DNA from: Rhodococcus opacus B4
GTDB lineage: Bacteria > Actinomycetota > Actinomycetes > Mycobacteriales > Mycobacteriaceae
Reading direction: 5' to 3'
DNA length: 64,000 nt
Assembly: GCF_000010805.1 (NCBI RefSeq)
Contig: NC_012522.1
Coordinates: 1,674,001-1,738,000 of the forward strand
In this document: piece after piece, positions 16,814-25,565 of the stretch
Position numbering within the stretch: the stretch's first letter is position 1
Layout of the letters: the number at the start of each line of letters is the position of its first letter
Position numbers and translations under genes: made by a program
The notes under the pieces: model-generated
Told to the model about the DNA's origin: nothing
The model's database searches: none
The model's input: only the letters and a program-made list of their open reading frames with translations

Positions 16814-18285
16814 GCGAACTCCTGTCCGCCGCCCTGCTCGGCACGGCACGATCGGCCCCCTCGTTCGAGGGTCTGGCCACCGGCGCACTGGCACAGTCGG
16901 TCGGCGGTGACCCGGCGGAGACCTTGCTCGGCGCCGCGGCGCTCGAAAACGCGTACCGCGACGGCGGCGTCGCCGCCTCCACCCGCGTGCTGCCGGCGCC
17001 CGCCGAGGACGATCCGCGGGTGCAGTTGCCGCCCGCGTCCGCCGCGCACCTGATGCAGTTGCTCGCCGCCAAGTCGTGGACGCTCACCGAGTGGTTCGCG
17101 GTGGTCGCCGAGCGGGGTTACCGCGCGCCGGACCACCTCGTCGCCGACCTGATGGCGGTGGCGCGCACGAACGACACCCACCGCGAGAGCATCCTGCGAC
17201 TGGCGGGCCCCCGCGGTCAGTGGCTCGCCGCGCAGAACCCGGACTGGTCGATGCTGATCCGTCGGTCCGACCGCACCGACGTGTGGACGCACGGCGCGCA
17301 CCAGGAACGACTGCTGTGGCTCACGACGATGCGGGCGGTGAACCCGGCGATCGCGATGGCCGAACTGCGCCGCACCTGGGATGCCGAACGCGGCGAGCAC
17401 CGGGCGGCGTTCATCGCGGTCCTGGGGACGGGGCTCGGCGACGCGGACGCCGGCCTGCTCGAACACGCACTCGACGACCGGCGGAAAGAGGTGCGTCAGC
17501 AGGCGGTCCAGTTGCTGCGGCAGCTGCCCAACTCCGCGTACGCCGAGCGGATGGCCGCCCGTGCCCGCGCGTGGGTGCGGGTGGAGGCAAAGCCGCTGCG
17601 CACCCGTCTCGTGGTGAACATGCCCGGTTCCCTGGATGATTCGGCCCGTCGCGACGGAATCGAGGACGTCCACTTCAAGAACAAGGGCATCCGCAGCTGG
17701 TGGTTGCGGATGGTGGTCACCGCCGCCCCGTTGTCGGTGTGGGAAGGCATGATCGGCTCGGCCTCCAGCGCGTTGGAGATCCGGATCGAAGACCAGTGGC
17801 GGGAGGTGATGACGGAGGCGTGGACCAACGCCACCGTGCTCCAGCGCAATCCGCGCTGGGCGTCCGCCCTGCTGCACCGGGAGGGGCGGAAGACCGAACG
17901 TCGCGTGGTGCCGATCGTTCCCGCCCGCGAACGGCTCGCCTATATCCTGTCGGGCCACGCCGACAGCTACCTGCTGGGCGTGGACGGCGCCGCACTGTTC
18001 GAGGGGCTGCCCCACCCGTGGCCGCTCGACCTCGCCGCGCGGGTGATCGCCCGCCTCGAGGACGTGGCCGGGCGGCACGCCGAGACCGGCAAGGACCTCG
18101 GGCAGTTCTCCCGGCACAGCCACTACTCCACCCTCCGGAGCGCGGAGACGCATTTCCCGTTCACCGCGGCGCCGCTGTTCCGGGCGGCCGCCGAACGCAC
18201 CCGCGACCCGGGCTGGCAGCAGGCGTTCGCCTCTGTCGCCGCCAACATCGACCATCGCAGAACAGTCCTGAAGGAGCTCGAGTGA
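16810..18285 (+). CDS. DUF5691-type protein of the MoxR/VWA operon
   Basis: A 491-residue soluble, largely helical protein starting MSELLSAALLGTARSAP. This N terminus and its place between a SWIM gene and a MoxR gene match the DUF5691 family. The middle (about 170-260) has helical-repeat character, with DDRRKEVRQQAVQLLRQLPN resembling a HEAT-like unit; such proteins often serve as scaffolds. It overlaps the SWIM gene by ATGA and the AAA+ gene by GTGA. No catalytic motif is visible. Confidence 0.8.
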   Translation: MSELLSAALLGTARSAPSFEGLATGALAQSVGGDPAETLLGAAALENAYRDGGVAASTRVLPAPAEDDPRVQLPPASAAHLMQLLAAKSWTLTEWFAVVAERGYRAPDHLVADLMAVARTNDTHRESILRLAGPRGQWLAAQNPDWSMLIRRSDRTDVWTHGAHQERLLWLTTMRAVNPAIAMAELRRTWDAERGEHRAAFIAVLGTGLGDADAGLLEHALDDRRKEVRQQAVQLLRQLPNSAYAERMAARARAWVRVEAKPLRTRLVVNMPGSLDDSARRDGIEDVHFKNKGIRSWWLRMVVTAAPLSVWEGMIGSASSALEIRIEDQWREVMTEAWTNATVLQRNPRWASALLHREGRKTERRVVPIVPARERLAYILSGHADSYLLGVDGAALFEGLPHPWPLDLAARVIARLEDVAGRHAETGKDLGQFSRHSHYSTLRSAETHFPFTAAPLFRAAAERTRDPGWQQAFASVAANIDHRRTVLKELE

Positions 18286-19385
18286 CCGAGATCGCGGCCG
18301 GCCCGGCCGACCTGCTACGACCCCACGCCGAGCAGGCCTACGCCGACGAACTCGCCGCCCTCGCCGCGCAGGACACCCGGCCCCGGCCACCGTCGTGGAA
18401 GTTGTCCCCGTGGGCGGTCGTGACGTACCTGCTCGGCGGCGAACTCGACGACGGCACCGCCATCACTCCCAAGTACGTCGGTCCCCGGCGGCTGATCGAG
18501 GTCGCCGTCGCGACGCTCGCCACCGACCGTGCGCTGCTTCTGCTCGGTGTGCCCGGAACCGCCAAGACGTGGGTGTCCGAACACCTGTCGGCGGCGGTGT
18601 CCGGCGAGTCGACCCTGCTCGTCCAGGGAACGTCGGGCACCCCGGAGGAGGCCATCCGATACGGCTGGAACTACGCGAGACTCCTCGCCGAGGGCCCGAC
18701 CGCGGGCGCACTCGTTCCGTCCCCGGTCATGACGGCCATGCAAGGTGGACGGATCGCGCGGGTCGAGGAACTGACCCGCATTCCCGCCGACGTGCAGGAC
18801 GCGCTCATCACCGTGCTGTCGGAGAAGACGCTGCCGATCCCCGAACTGGGCACCGAGGTGCAGGCCGCCCGGGGTTTCAACCTGATCGCCACCGCCAACG
18901 ACCGCGACCGCGGCGTCAACGAACTGTCCTCCGCGCTGCGAAGGCGTTTCAACACGGTCGTCCTGCCCCTGCCCGCCAGCGAGGAGGACGAGGTCGCCAT
19001 CGTCGCGCGGCGGGTCGAGGAACTCGGGTCCTCGCTGGAACTGCCGGAGGTCCCCGCGACGGACGACGAGATCCGGCGTGTGGTCACCGTGTTCCGGGAA
19101 TTGCGGTCCGGCGCCACCGGCGACGGCCGCACCAAGCTGAAGTCGCCGTCCGGAACCTTGTCGACGGCGGAGGCGATCTCCGTCGTCACCAACGGACTCG
19201 CCCTCGCCGCGCACTTCGGGGACGGCGTGCTCCGTCCCTCCGACGTCGCCGCAGGCATCCTCGGATCCGTACTGAAGGATCCGGTGGCCGACCGGGTGGT
19301 GTGGACGGAATACCTCGAGGCCGTGGTCCGCGAACGGGAGGGCTGGGCCGACTTCTACCGGGCGTGCCGCGAGGTCACCGGGTGA
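18282..19385 (+). CDS. MoxR-family AAA+ ATPase (YehL-like)
   Basis: A 367-residue AAA+ ATPase of the MoxR clade. Walker A is GVPGTAKTW with Lys95. The Walker B region reads RIARVEELTR, with Glu-Glu where most MoxR proteins have Asp-Glu. Sensor 1 lies in NLIATANDRDRGVNELS and the Arg finger in SALRRRFN. MoxR ATPases act with VWA proteins as chaperone-like or metal-insertion machines. Its VWA partner is the fifth gene. GTG overlaps the previous stop, with AAGGAG upstream. Confidence 0.9.
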   Translation: MTEIAAGPADLLRPHAEQAYADELAALAAQDTRPRPPSWKLSPWAVVTYLLGGELDDGTAITPKYVGPRRLIEVAVATLATDRALLLLGVPGTAKTWVSEHLSAAVSGESTLLVQGTSGTPEEAIRYGWNYARLLAEGPTAGALVPSPVMTAMQGGRIARVEELTRIPADVQDALITVLSEKTLPIPELGTEVQAARGFNLIATANDRDRGVNELSSALRRRFNTVVLPLPASEEDEVAIVARRVEELGSSLELPEVPATDDEIRRVVTVFRELRSGATGDGRTKLKSPSGTLSTAEAISVVTNGLALAAHFGDGVLRPSDVAAGILGSVLKDPVADRVVWTEYLEAVVREREGWADFYRACREVTG

Positions 19386-21550
19386 GTTCGGACATCCGTG
19401 TCTTCGGCATCCGCCACCACGGGCCCGGTTCGGCACGATCGGTGCGTCGCGCGCTCGACGAGTTCGCTCCCGACGCCGTCCTGATCGAAGGGCCCGCGGA
19501 CGCCGATCCGCTGGTCGCGTTGACCGCGTCCGACACCATGGAACCCCCGGTGGCGTTGCTCGCGTATGCCACCGGCGAACCCCGGACGGCGGCGTTCTGG
19601 CCGTTCGCCGTGTTCTCGCCGGAGTGGCAGGCGCTGTCGTGGGCGGCCGGACACGGCGTCGACGTGCGCTTCTGCGACCTCCCGGCCGCCAACACCCTCG
19701 CCGCCGACCGCGCCGAGTCCCGTTCCGAGGATCCGCTGACAGCGTTGGCCGCGGCGGCCGGCTACGACGACACCGAACGCTGGTGGGACGCCGTCATCGA
19801 ATCCGGTTCGGGGGCCGACGCGTTCGATGCGATCACCGACGCCATGACCGCACTGCGGGACACCGTCGACCTCGACGAGCCGACCAGCAGGCGCGAGGCG
19901 TACATGCGCCAGACCCTGCGGAAGGTGATCAAGGGCGGTGCCGAGCGGATCGCGGTGGTGTGCGGCGCCTGGCACGCCCCGGCGCTCGCGGGCCCCCTCG
20001 GACCGGCCACCGCGGACGCGCGAATCCTCAAGGGAATCCCCAAGATCAAGACCTCACTGACATGGGTGCCGTGGACGCATTCACGGCTGTCCACGGCGTC
20101 CGGATACGGCGCCGGCATCACCTCCCCCGGCTGGTATCACCACCTGTTCACCGCCCCGGACCGCACGATCACCCGATGGCTCACGAAGGTCGCGGGGGTA
20201 CTGCGGGACGAGGACCTTCCGGTGTCGAGTGCGCACGTCATCGAATCCGTCCGTCTCGCAGACACGTTGGCCGCATTGCGGGCGCGGCCGCTGGCCGGTC
20301 TCTCCGAGGTCACCGAGGCCACCCGCGCCGTGATGTGCGACGGGGACGACGTCCTGCTCGACCTGATCACGCGTCGCCTCGTCGTCGGCGAATCCCTCGG
20401 CGCCGTCCCGGACGACACCCCGACGGTTCCTCTCGACGCCGACCTGCGGGCCCGGGCGAAGTCCCTGCGCCTGAAACAGCAGTCCACCGAGAAGACCATC
20501 GACCTCGACCTCCGCCGGGACAACGACGTCGCGCGGTCCCGGCTCCTGCATCGCCTGCAGATCCTCGGTGTCGGCTGGGGCACCCCGGCCGACAGCGACG
20601 TCCGCGGCACCGGCACGTTCCGTGAGACGTGGTCGCTGACCTGGCACCCCGAACTGGCGGTGTCGATCATCGAGGCGTCGCTGTGGGGCACCACCGTCGA
20701 GGCCGCGGCCACGGCGAAGGTGCGGGAGGAGGCGGCGGCCGGCGACGTCTCGCTTGCCCGGCTCACCGGGCTGCTCGAGCAGGCGCTGCTGTCGGATCTC
20801 GGCGACGCCCTGGCCGAACTGTTGCGCGGGCTGGAGACCGCGGCCACGCTCGACCACGACGTCATGCACCTGATGGACGCGCTGCCCGCGCTCACCCGCA
20901 CCCTGCGGTACGGCGACGTCCGCGGAACCGACGTCTCGTCCTTCGTCCGCGTCACCGACAGCCTGCTCGTCCGCATCTGCGCGGGACTGCCGTCGGCGAT
21001 GTCCGGTCTGGACGACGACAGCGCCCTCGACCTGCGCCGCGCCGTCGACGACGTCCACGCGGCGGTGATGTTGCGCGACGACGACCGCGCGTCGGCGCGG
21101 TGGCTCGGCACCCTCACCGGCCTCGTCGACCGCAGCGACGTGAACGGCCTCGTGATCGGGCGCATGGTCCGACTGCTTCGCGACGCGGGCGCCGTCGGCG
21201 AAACCGAGGCCGCCACCCGGCTGTCGCGGGCGCTGTCCGTCGGCGCCGACCCGTCCGCCAAGGCGGGGTGGGTCGACGGCTTCCTCGGCGGCGGCGGGCT
21301 GCTGCTGGTTCACGACCGGCAACTGTTACGACTGCTCGACGGGTGGGTGTCGGGGCTGCGCGAGCAGGATTTCGTCGACGTGCTGCCACTGCTGCGGCGC
21401 ACGTTCGGCAGCTTCGAGACCGGGGAACGCCGGGCCATCGGACAGTCCGTGGAGGGTGGCTCCACAGCCGATGCTCCCGCCGGAGTCGATGCCCGGCGCG
21501 GCACCGTGGCGATCCGGACCGTCGCCGACATCCTGGGAGTGACGTCGTGA
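19382..21550 (+). CDS. DUF5682 protein with TraB/EreA-ChaN-like N-terminal domain
   Basis: A 722-residue soluble protein. Residues 1-205 show the ordered signature of the TIKI/TraB/EreA-ChaN superfamily: GIRHHGPGS (9-17), IEGPAD (35-40), RREAYM (170-175) and VVCGAWH (192-198). These positions hold the G-x-x-H pair and Glu that bind metal in that fold. The remaining 500 residues are helical, with charged segments and Gly-rich FLGGGGLLLV near 640, and have no known motif. By position this corresponds to E. coli YehM. The activity is unknown; metal-dependent hydrolysis is inference. It overlaps both neighbours by GTGA. Confidence 0.82.
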   Translation: MSSDIRVFGIRHHGPGSARSVRRALDEFAPDAVLIEGPADADPLVALTASDTMEPPVALLAYATGEPRTAAFWPFAVFSPEWQALSWAAGHGVDVRFCDLPAANTLAADRAESRSEDPLTALAAAAGYDDTERWWDAVIESGSGADAFDAITDAMTALRDTVDLDEPTSRREAYMRQTLRKVIKGGAERIAVVCGAWHAPALAGPLGPATADARILKGIPKIKTSLTWVPWTHSRLSTASGYGAGITSPGWYHHLFTAPDRTITRWLTKVAGVLRDEDLPVSSAHVIESVRLADTLAALRARPLAGLSEVTEATRAVMCDGDDVLLDLITRRLVVGESLGAVPDDTPTVPLDADLRARAKSLRLKQQSTEKTIDLDLRRDNDVARSRLLHRLQILGVGWGTPADSDVRGTGTFRETWSLTWHPELAVSIIEASLWGTTVEAAATAKVREEAAAGDVSLARLTGLLEQALLSDLGDALAELLRGLETAATLDHDVMHLMDALPALTRTLRYGDVRGTDVSSFVRVTDSLLVRICAGLPSAMSGLDDDSALDLRRAVDDVHAAVMLRDDDRASARWLGTLTGLVDRSDVNGLVIGRMVRLLRDAGAVGETEAATRLSRALSVGADPSAKAGWVDGFLGGGGLLLVHDRQLLRLLDGWVSGLREQDFVDVLPLLRRTFGSFETGERRAIGQSVEGGSTADAPAGVDARRGTVAIRTVADILGVTS

Positions 21551-22707
21551 CCAAGGACGCGGAACGGCTGCGACGGTGGCGGCTGCTGCTCGGCAACGCC
21601 GCCGAGGAATCCACCGGCGGACTGACGTCCAGGACGGACGCGGCGATGGACGGCGCACTGGCCGCGCTGTACGACACCGGCAGCGAGGGGTCGAAGAGCC
21701 GCCGCCGGGGTGCGGGTCTCGGCGGATCGGCACCGAAGGTCGCGCGCTGGCTCGGCGACATCCGCACCTATTTCCCGAGCAGCGTCGTGCAGGTGATGCA
21801 GAAGGACGCCATCGACCGGCTCGGCCTCACCCAACTGCTCCTCGAACCCGAACTGCTCGACGCCGTCGAACCGGACGTCCACCTCGTCGGCACCCTGCTG
21901 AGCCTGAACCGGGTGATGCCCGAGACCAGCAAGGCCACCGCCCGGATGGTCGTCGAGAAGGTGGTCCGGGAGGTGGAGGACCGGATCGCGCAGAAGACCA
22001 GAACCGCTGTCACCGGTTCCCTCAACCGCGCGGCCCGCACCACCAATCCCAAGTACCGCGACATCGACTGGCATCGCACCATCCGCGCCAACCTCGCGCA
22101 CTACCTGCCCGAGCACAAGACGGTGGTACCCGAACGGCTCCTCGGCTACGGCCGACGGTCGCAGGCCGTGCACCGCGACGTCGTCCTCGCGATCGACCAG
22201 TCCGGCTCGATGGCGTCGAGCGTCGTGTACGCGTCCGTGTTCGGGGCGGTGCTCGCGTCGATGCGCGCGCTGAAGACGTCGCTGGTCGTGTTCGACACGG
22301 CGGTCGTCGATCTCACCGACAAGCTGTCCGATCCCGTCGACGTGCTGTTCGGCACGCAACTCGGCGGCGGCACCGACATCAACCGGGCCATCGCCTACAG
22401 CCAGTCGCTGATCGACAGACCGGCGGAATCGTTGTTCGTGCTGATCTCGGACCTGTACGAGGGCGGGATCCGCGCGGAGATGCTCCGCCGGATGGCGGCG
22501 ATGAAGAACGCCGGGGTGCAGGTGGTGGTGCTGCTGGCGCTGTCCGACGACGGCGCGCCGTCGTTCGATCACGACAACGCGGCGGCCCTCGGCGCGCTCG
22601 GCATCCCAGCGTTCGCCTGCACCCCGGACAAGTTCCCGGAACTGCTGGCGCTCGCCCTGGAACGCGGCGACATCGGCAGGTGGGCGGACGGTCTCCAGCA
22701 GGGGTGA
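21547..22707 (+). CDS. VWA-domain (CoxE-like) partner of the MoxR ATPase
   Basis: A 386-residue protein. Residues 1-205 are a helical N-terminal domain. Residues 210-370 form a von Willebrand A domain with a complete MIDAS: Asp217-x-Ser219-x-Ser221 (DQSGS), Thr276 (GGGTDI) and Asp302 (SDLYEGG). It should bind a divalent metal and a client and dock on the MoxR hexamer. It is the last gene of the operon, overlapping DUF5682 by GTGA. E. coli YehP is the recalled counterpart. The next gene is convergent, 7 bases away. Confidence 0.88.
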   Translation: MTKDAERLRRWRLLLGNAAEESTGGLTSRTDAAMDGALAALYDTGSEGSKSRRRGAGLGGSAPKVARWLGDIRTYFPSSVVQVMQKDAIDRLGLTQLLLEPELLDAVEPDVHLVGTLLSLNRVMPETSKATARMVVEKVVREVEDRIAQKTRTAVTGSLNRAARTTNPKYRDIDWHRTIRANLAHYLPEHKTVVPERLLGYGRRSQAVHRDVVLAIDQSGSMASSVVYASVFGAVLASMRALKTSLVVFDTAVVDLTDKLSDPVDVLFGTQLGGGTDINRAIAYSQSLIDRPAESLFVLISDLYEGGIRAEMLRRMAAMKNAGVQVVVLLALSDDGAPSFDHDNAAALGALGIPAFACTPDKFPELLALALERGDIGRWADGLQQG

Positions 22708-22714
22708 CGGCGGG

Positions 22715-22918
22715 TCAGCCGGCAGCCATCCGGCGCTCGCTGTGCAGTTCGGGGTGCGCGTCGGCGCGGATCCTGAGCAGGACCAGGCCGGACACCGACG
22801 CGACGATCAACGACGCGACCGTCCACGGGACGTGCAGTTCGGAGATCCCGACTCCCGCACCGACGAGTCCCACGACGAGCAGGCTCCACATGATCGCTTT
22901 GACTGGACCGGACCCCAT
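22715..22918 (-). CDS. Small two-helix membrane protein
   Basis: A 67-residue protein with two hydrophobic segments (about residues 8-26 and 32-50, WSLLVVGLVGAGVGI and VASLIVASVSGLVLL) and a charged C-terminal tail. AAGGAG lies upstream of the ATG. No family is recognised. The AT-rich region before it (22919-23040) is likely its promoter. It is convergent with the VWA operon. Confidence 0.6.
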   Translation of the reverse strand: MGSGPVKAIMWSLLVVGLVGAGVGISELHVPWTVASLIVASVSGLVLLRIRADAHPELHSERRMAAG

Positions 22919-23052
22919 GACAACGCTCCTTCACCGAGATACGTACATCCCCCGTGAGTTCTGATGTGCGCGCAGAACGTTAGCTGCGTCACACGGGGGT
23001 CCTCGTGCGACACGTCGAAAACGCTCTTTCCGATACCAATCCGAGACCTGGA

Positions 23053-23098
23053 CCCGTGAGTACTTGTCAACCGCGGGCGGTTGACAAGTACTCACGGG
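23053..23098. repeat. 46-bp palindromic element, copy 1 (REP-like, possible terminator)
   Basis: Perfect 22-base arms (23053-23074 and 23077-23098) separated by GG, beginning CCCGTGAGTACTTGTCAACC. The same element, with a few changes, recurs at 27990-28035. It lies 5 bases beyond the end of the acyl-CoA dehydrogenase operon and could end its transcription. There is no T-tract. Confidence 0.85.
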
Positions 23099-23103
23099 CG
23101 CAG

Positions 23104-24231
23104 CTAGATGATGCTGATGACCCCCTGCGTGGTTGCCGCCGCGAGCACCCGCAGGTGGTCGTCGGAGCCGCCGAGGGTGTGCTCGATGGCGGTCAGCCGG
23201 CTCACGTAATGCCCGACAGGGTACTCGGCGGTCATGCCGATGCCGCCGTGCATCTGGATCGCTTCCTGCCCGATCGTCCGGGCCGACCGGCCGATCTGCA
23301 GCTTGGCACGGGACGCGACCACCGGGTCCACGGTTCCGTCGGCCAGCGACATCGTCGCGTAGAGACTCATGCTGCGGGCCAGTTCCAGCAGCACATACAT
23401 GTCGGCCGCACGGTGAGTGAGCGTCTGGAACTTCGCGATCGGGACGCCGAACTGCTTGCGGGTCTTCAGGTACTCGGTCGTCAGCCGCAACGCCTCCTCC
23501 ATCGCGCCGACGGCCTCCGCACACAGTGCGGCCTGCGCCCGGATGTGTGCGCCCTCGATCGCCGCGGACGCGTCGCCGCCCTCACCGAGGGGCTCCGCCG
23601 GGGTGCCGGACAGTTCCACCTGCGCGGCCCGCAGCCCGTCGTGGGTCGCGTACGGGGTGCGGGTCAGACCGGTCGCGTCGCCGTCGACGAGGAACAGTCC
23701 GACCCCACCGTCCGGGAGTGCCGCGGTGACGACCAGCGTGTTCGCGCTGCCGCCGTGCGGAACGGGATTCTTCGTGCCCGTCAGGGTCCACGCGCCGCCG
23801 TCCCTCGTCGCGGTCGTGGACACCCGGGCCGACGGCCAGCGCACACCCGGTTCCCGATCGGCGAAGGCCAGCAGGAGGTTGCCCTCGGACACGTCCGGGA
23901 GAATCCGGCGACGCTGCTCCGTGCTGCCGGCGGCGGCGATCAGGCCGCCCGGCACGAGCACGGCGTCGAGGACCGGTTCGGGCGCGAGGCGGCGGCCGAT
24001 CTCGGTCATCACCGATGCCACCTCGACCGGTCCGGCGCCCATTCCACCGTCTTCCTCGTCGAAGCTCAGACCCAGCAGCCCCACCTCGGCGAGTTGCTTC
24101 CACACCTGCGGGCTCCACCCCTGCTCGGTGTCGGTGACGGCGTTGCGCTTCTCCGCGTCGTAGCTACGGCCGAGCAGTTCCCGGGTGGTGTCGCGCAGCA
24201 GTTTCTGTTCGTCGGTCAGTTCGAAGTCCAT
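23104..24231 (-). CDS. Acyl-CoA dehydrogenase (FadE), second subunit of a pair
   Basis: A 375-residue acyl-CoA dehydrogenase-fold protein. It has the N-terminal helical domain (MDFELTDEQKLLRDTTREL), a beta domain and a C-terminal helical domain with QMHGGIGMTAEYPVGHY. The usual EGT-x-E segment near the end is altered (TLGGSDDHLR). It follows the 391-residue FadE gene by 9 bases. Such unequal tandem pairs often form alpha2beta2 heterotetramers (as ChsE enzymes do in sterol side-chain oxidation); which subunit is catalytic is not certain. Substrate unknown. Confidence 0.85.
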   Translation of the reverse strand: MDFELTDEQKLLRDTTRELLGRSYDAEKRNAVTDTEQGWSPQVWKQLAEVGLLGLSFDEEDGGMGAGPVEVASVMTEIGRRLAPEPVLDAVLVPGGLIAAAGSTEQRRRILPDVSEGNLLLAFADREPGVRWPSARVSTTATRDGGAWTLTGTKNPVPHGGSANTLVVTAALPDGGVGLFLVDGDATGLTRTPYATHDGLRAAQVELSGTPAEPLGEGGDASAAIEGAHIRAQAALCAEAVGAMEEALRLTTEYLKTRKQFGVPIAKFQTLTHRAADMYVLLELARSMSLYATMSLADGTVDPVVASRAKLQIGRSARTIGQEAIQMHGGIGMTAEYPVGHYVSRLTAIEHTLGGSDDHLRVLAAATTQGVISII

Positions 24232-24240
24232 GTCACGCCC

Positions 24241-25416
24241 TCACAATCCGAGGATCGAGGAGGCGATGATGCTGCGCTGCACTTCGCTCGATCCGCTGTA
24301 GATGGAAACCTTGCGGTAGTTCAGATAGGTCGGTGCCGTTCGCTGCGCCCAGAGCGGTGAGGAGATGCCGTCACCGGCGGCGAAGGGAAGGGAGTCGGGT
24401 CCGGCGACGTCGGTGAGCAGTTCGAGCGTCGCCTGCTGCAGTTCGGACCCGCGGAGCTTCAGCAGCGACGACGCCGGGTTCGGCTTGCCGTCGGCCGAAC
24501 TGGCGACCACCCGCAACTGGGTGAGCTCGAGCGCGATGATCTCGTTCTCCAGTTCCGCGATGCGGGCGGCGAACAGCGGGTCGTCGAGCAGTGCCCCCTC
24601 GCCGACCGAGATCTCCGCGGCGCGCTTCTTCGCCTGCGCGAGCCGGACCTTCGAGAATCCCAGGCGGGTGACGCCGGCGCGCTCGTTGCCGAGCAGGAAC
24701 TTGGCGTAGCTCCAGCCCTGGTTCTCCTCGCCCACGAGATTCTCGGCGGGCACTCGCACGTCCTCGAAGAAGACCTCGTTGACCTCGTAGCCTCCGTCGA
24801 TCAGCTTGATCGGGCGCACCGTGACACCCGGCGTCTTCAGGTCGACGAGGATGAACGAGATGCCGGCCTGCTTCTTGGGGGCATCCGGATTGGTGCGGGC
24901 GAGGACGAAGATCCAGTCGGCGTGCTGCGCGAGCGTGGTCCACGTCTTCTGGCCGTTGATGACGTAGTCGTCGCCGTCGCGGACCGCGCGGGTCTTCAGC
25001 GACGCGAGGTCGGAACCGGCCTCGGGTTCGGAGAATCCCTGGCACCACCAGATGTCGAGGTTCGCGGTCGCGGGAAGGAACTTCTCCTTCTGCTCCTGCG
25101 AACCGAAAGCCGCGATGACGGGGCCGACCATGCTGGTGTTGAATGCGAGCGGCTCGGGCACCGACGCGAGTTGCAACTCGTCGAGCCAGATGTGCTTCTG
25201 AACCGGCGTCCAGTCGCGGCCGCCCCATTCGACCGGCCAGTGCGGCGTCGCGAGCCCGTTGGCGTTCAGAATCCGCTGAGACTCGATGAAGCCTTCTTTC
25301 CCGACTTCTTCGCCACGCGCGTACCGCTCGCGGATCTCCGCCGGAATCTGCGTGGTGAAGAACGTTCGCATCTCTTCGCGGAACGCCAGCTCCTCGTCGG
25401 TCAAGGCCAGATTCAT
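24241..25416 (-). CDS. Acyl-CoA dehydrogenase (FadE), first subunit of a pair
   Basis: A 391-residue acyl-CoA dehydrogenase. FAD- and substrate-binding segments are evident: WWCQGFSEPEAGSDLASLKT, INGQKTWTTLAQHADW and the C-terminal IYSGSSEVQRSII. The ATG at 25416 follows GAAGGAA; upstream in-frame starts reach into the promoter region. It is the first gene of a two-gene operon and is divergent from pnuC. The pair probably oxidises a bulky or branched acyl-CoA, judged from similarity to heteromeric actinobacterial FadE pairs. Confidence 0.88.
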   Translation of the reverse strand: MNLALTDEELAFREEMRTFFTTQIPAEIRERYARGEEVGKEGFIESQRILNANGLATPHWPVEWGGRDWTPVQKHIWLDELQLASVPEPLAFNTSMVGPVIAAFGSQEQKEKFLPATANLDIWWCQGFSEPEAGSDLASLKTRAVRDGDDYVINGQKTWTTLAQHADWIFVLARTNPDAPKKQAGISFILVDLKTPGVTVRPIKLIDGGYEVNEVFFEDVRVPAENLVGEENQGWSYAKFLLGNERAGVTRLGFSKVRLAQAKKRAAEISVGEGALLDDPLFAARIAELENEIIALELTQLRVVASSADGKPNPASSLLKLRGSELQQATLELLTDVAGPDSLPFAAGDGISSPLWAQRTAPTYLNYRKVSIYSGSSEVQRSIIASSILGL

Positions 25417-25500
25417 CGGAATTCCTTCGCACTCGAGGTCGGATTCATGTTCTGGTCCCGACCGTACCCCCACCTCCCGCGGAGCACCACGACCAACCCG

Positions 25501-25556
25501 GTTGTAGTCATATCGACTACAACAGTGCTACGGTTTTGTAGTCACTACGACTACAA
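25501..25556 (+). promoter_or_regulatory. Twin 21-bp NrtR-type operators around the pnuC promoter
   Basis: Two copies of TTGTAGTC-N5-GACTACAA (25502-25522 and 25536-25556), 34 bp apart centre to centre. An extended -10, TGC-TACGGT (25526-25534), lies between them, so bound protein would block initiation. The palindrome form and the Nudix-type regulator at the end of the operon point to NrtR autoregulation of NAD salvage; this link is inference. Confidence 0.75.
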
Positions 25557-25565
25557 GGAGTTCCC

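Noticed and set aside
20081-21322. Long minus-strand frames opposite DUF5682.
   Set aside because: High-GC shadow frames with Arg/Ala/Gly composition and no ribosome-binding site; the plus-strand gene fits the overlapped operon.
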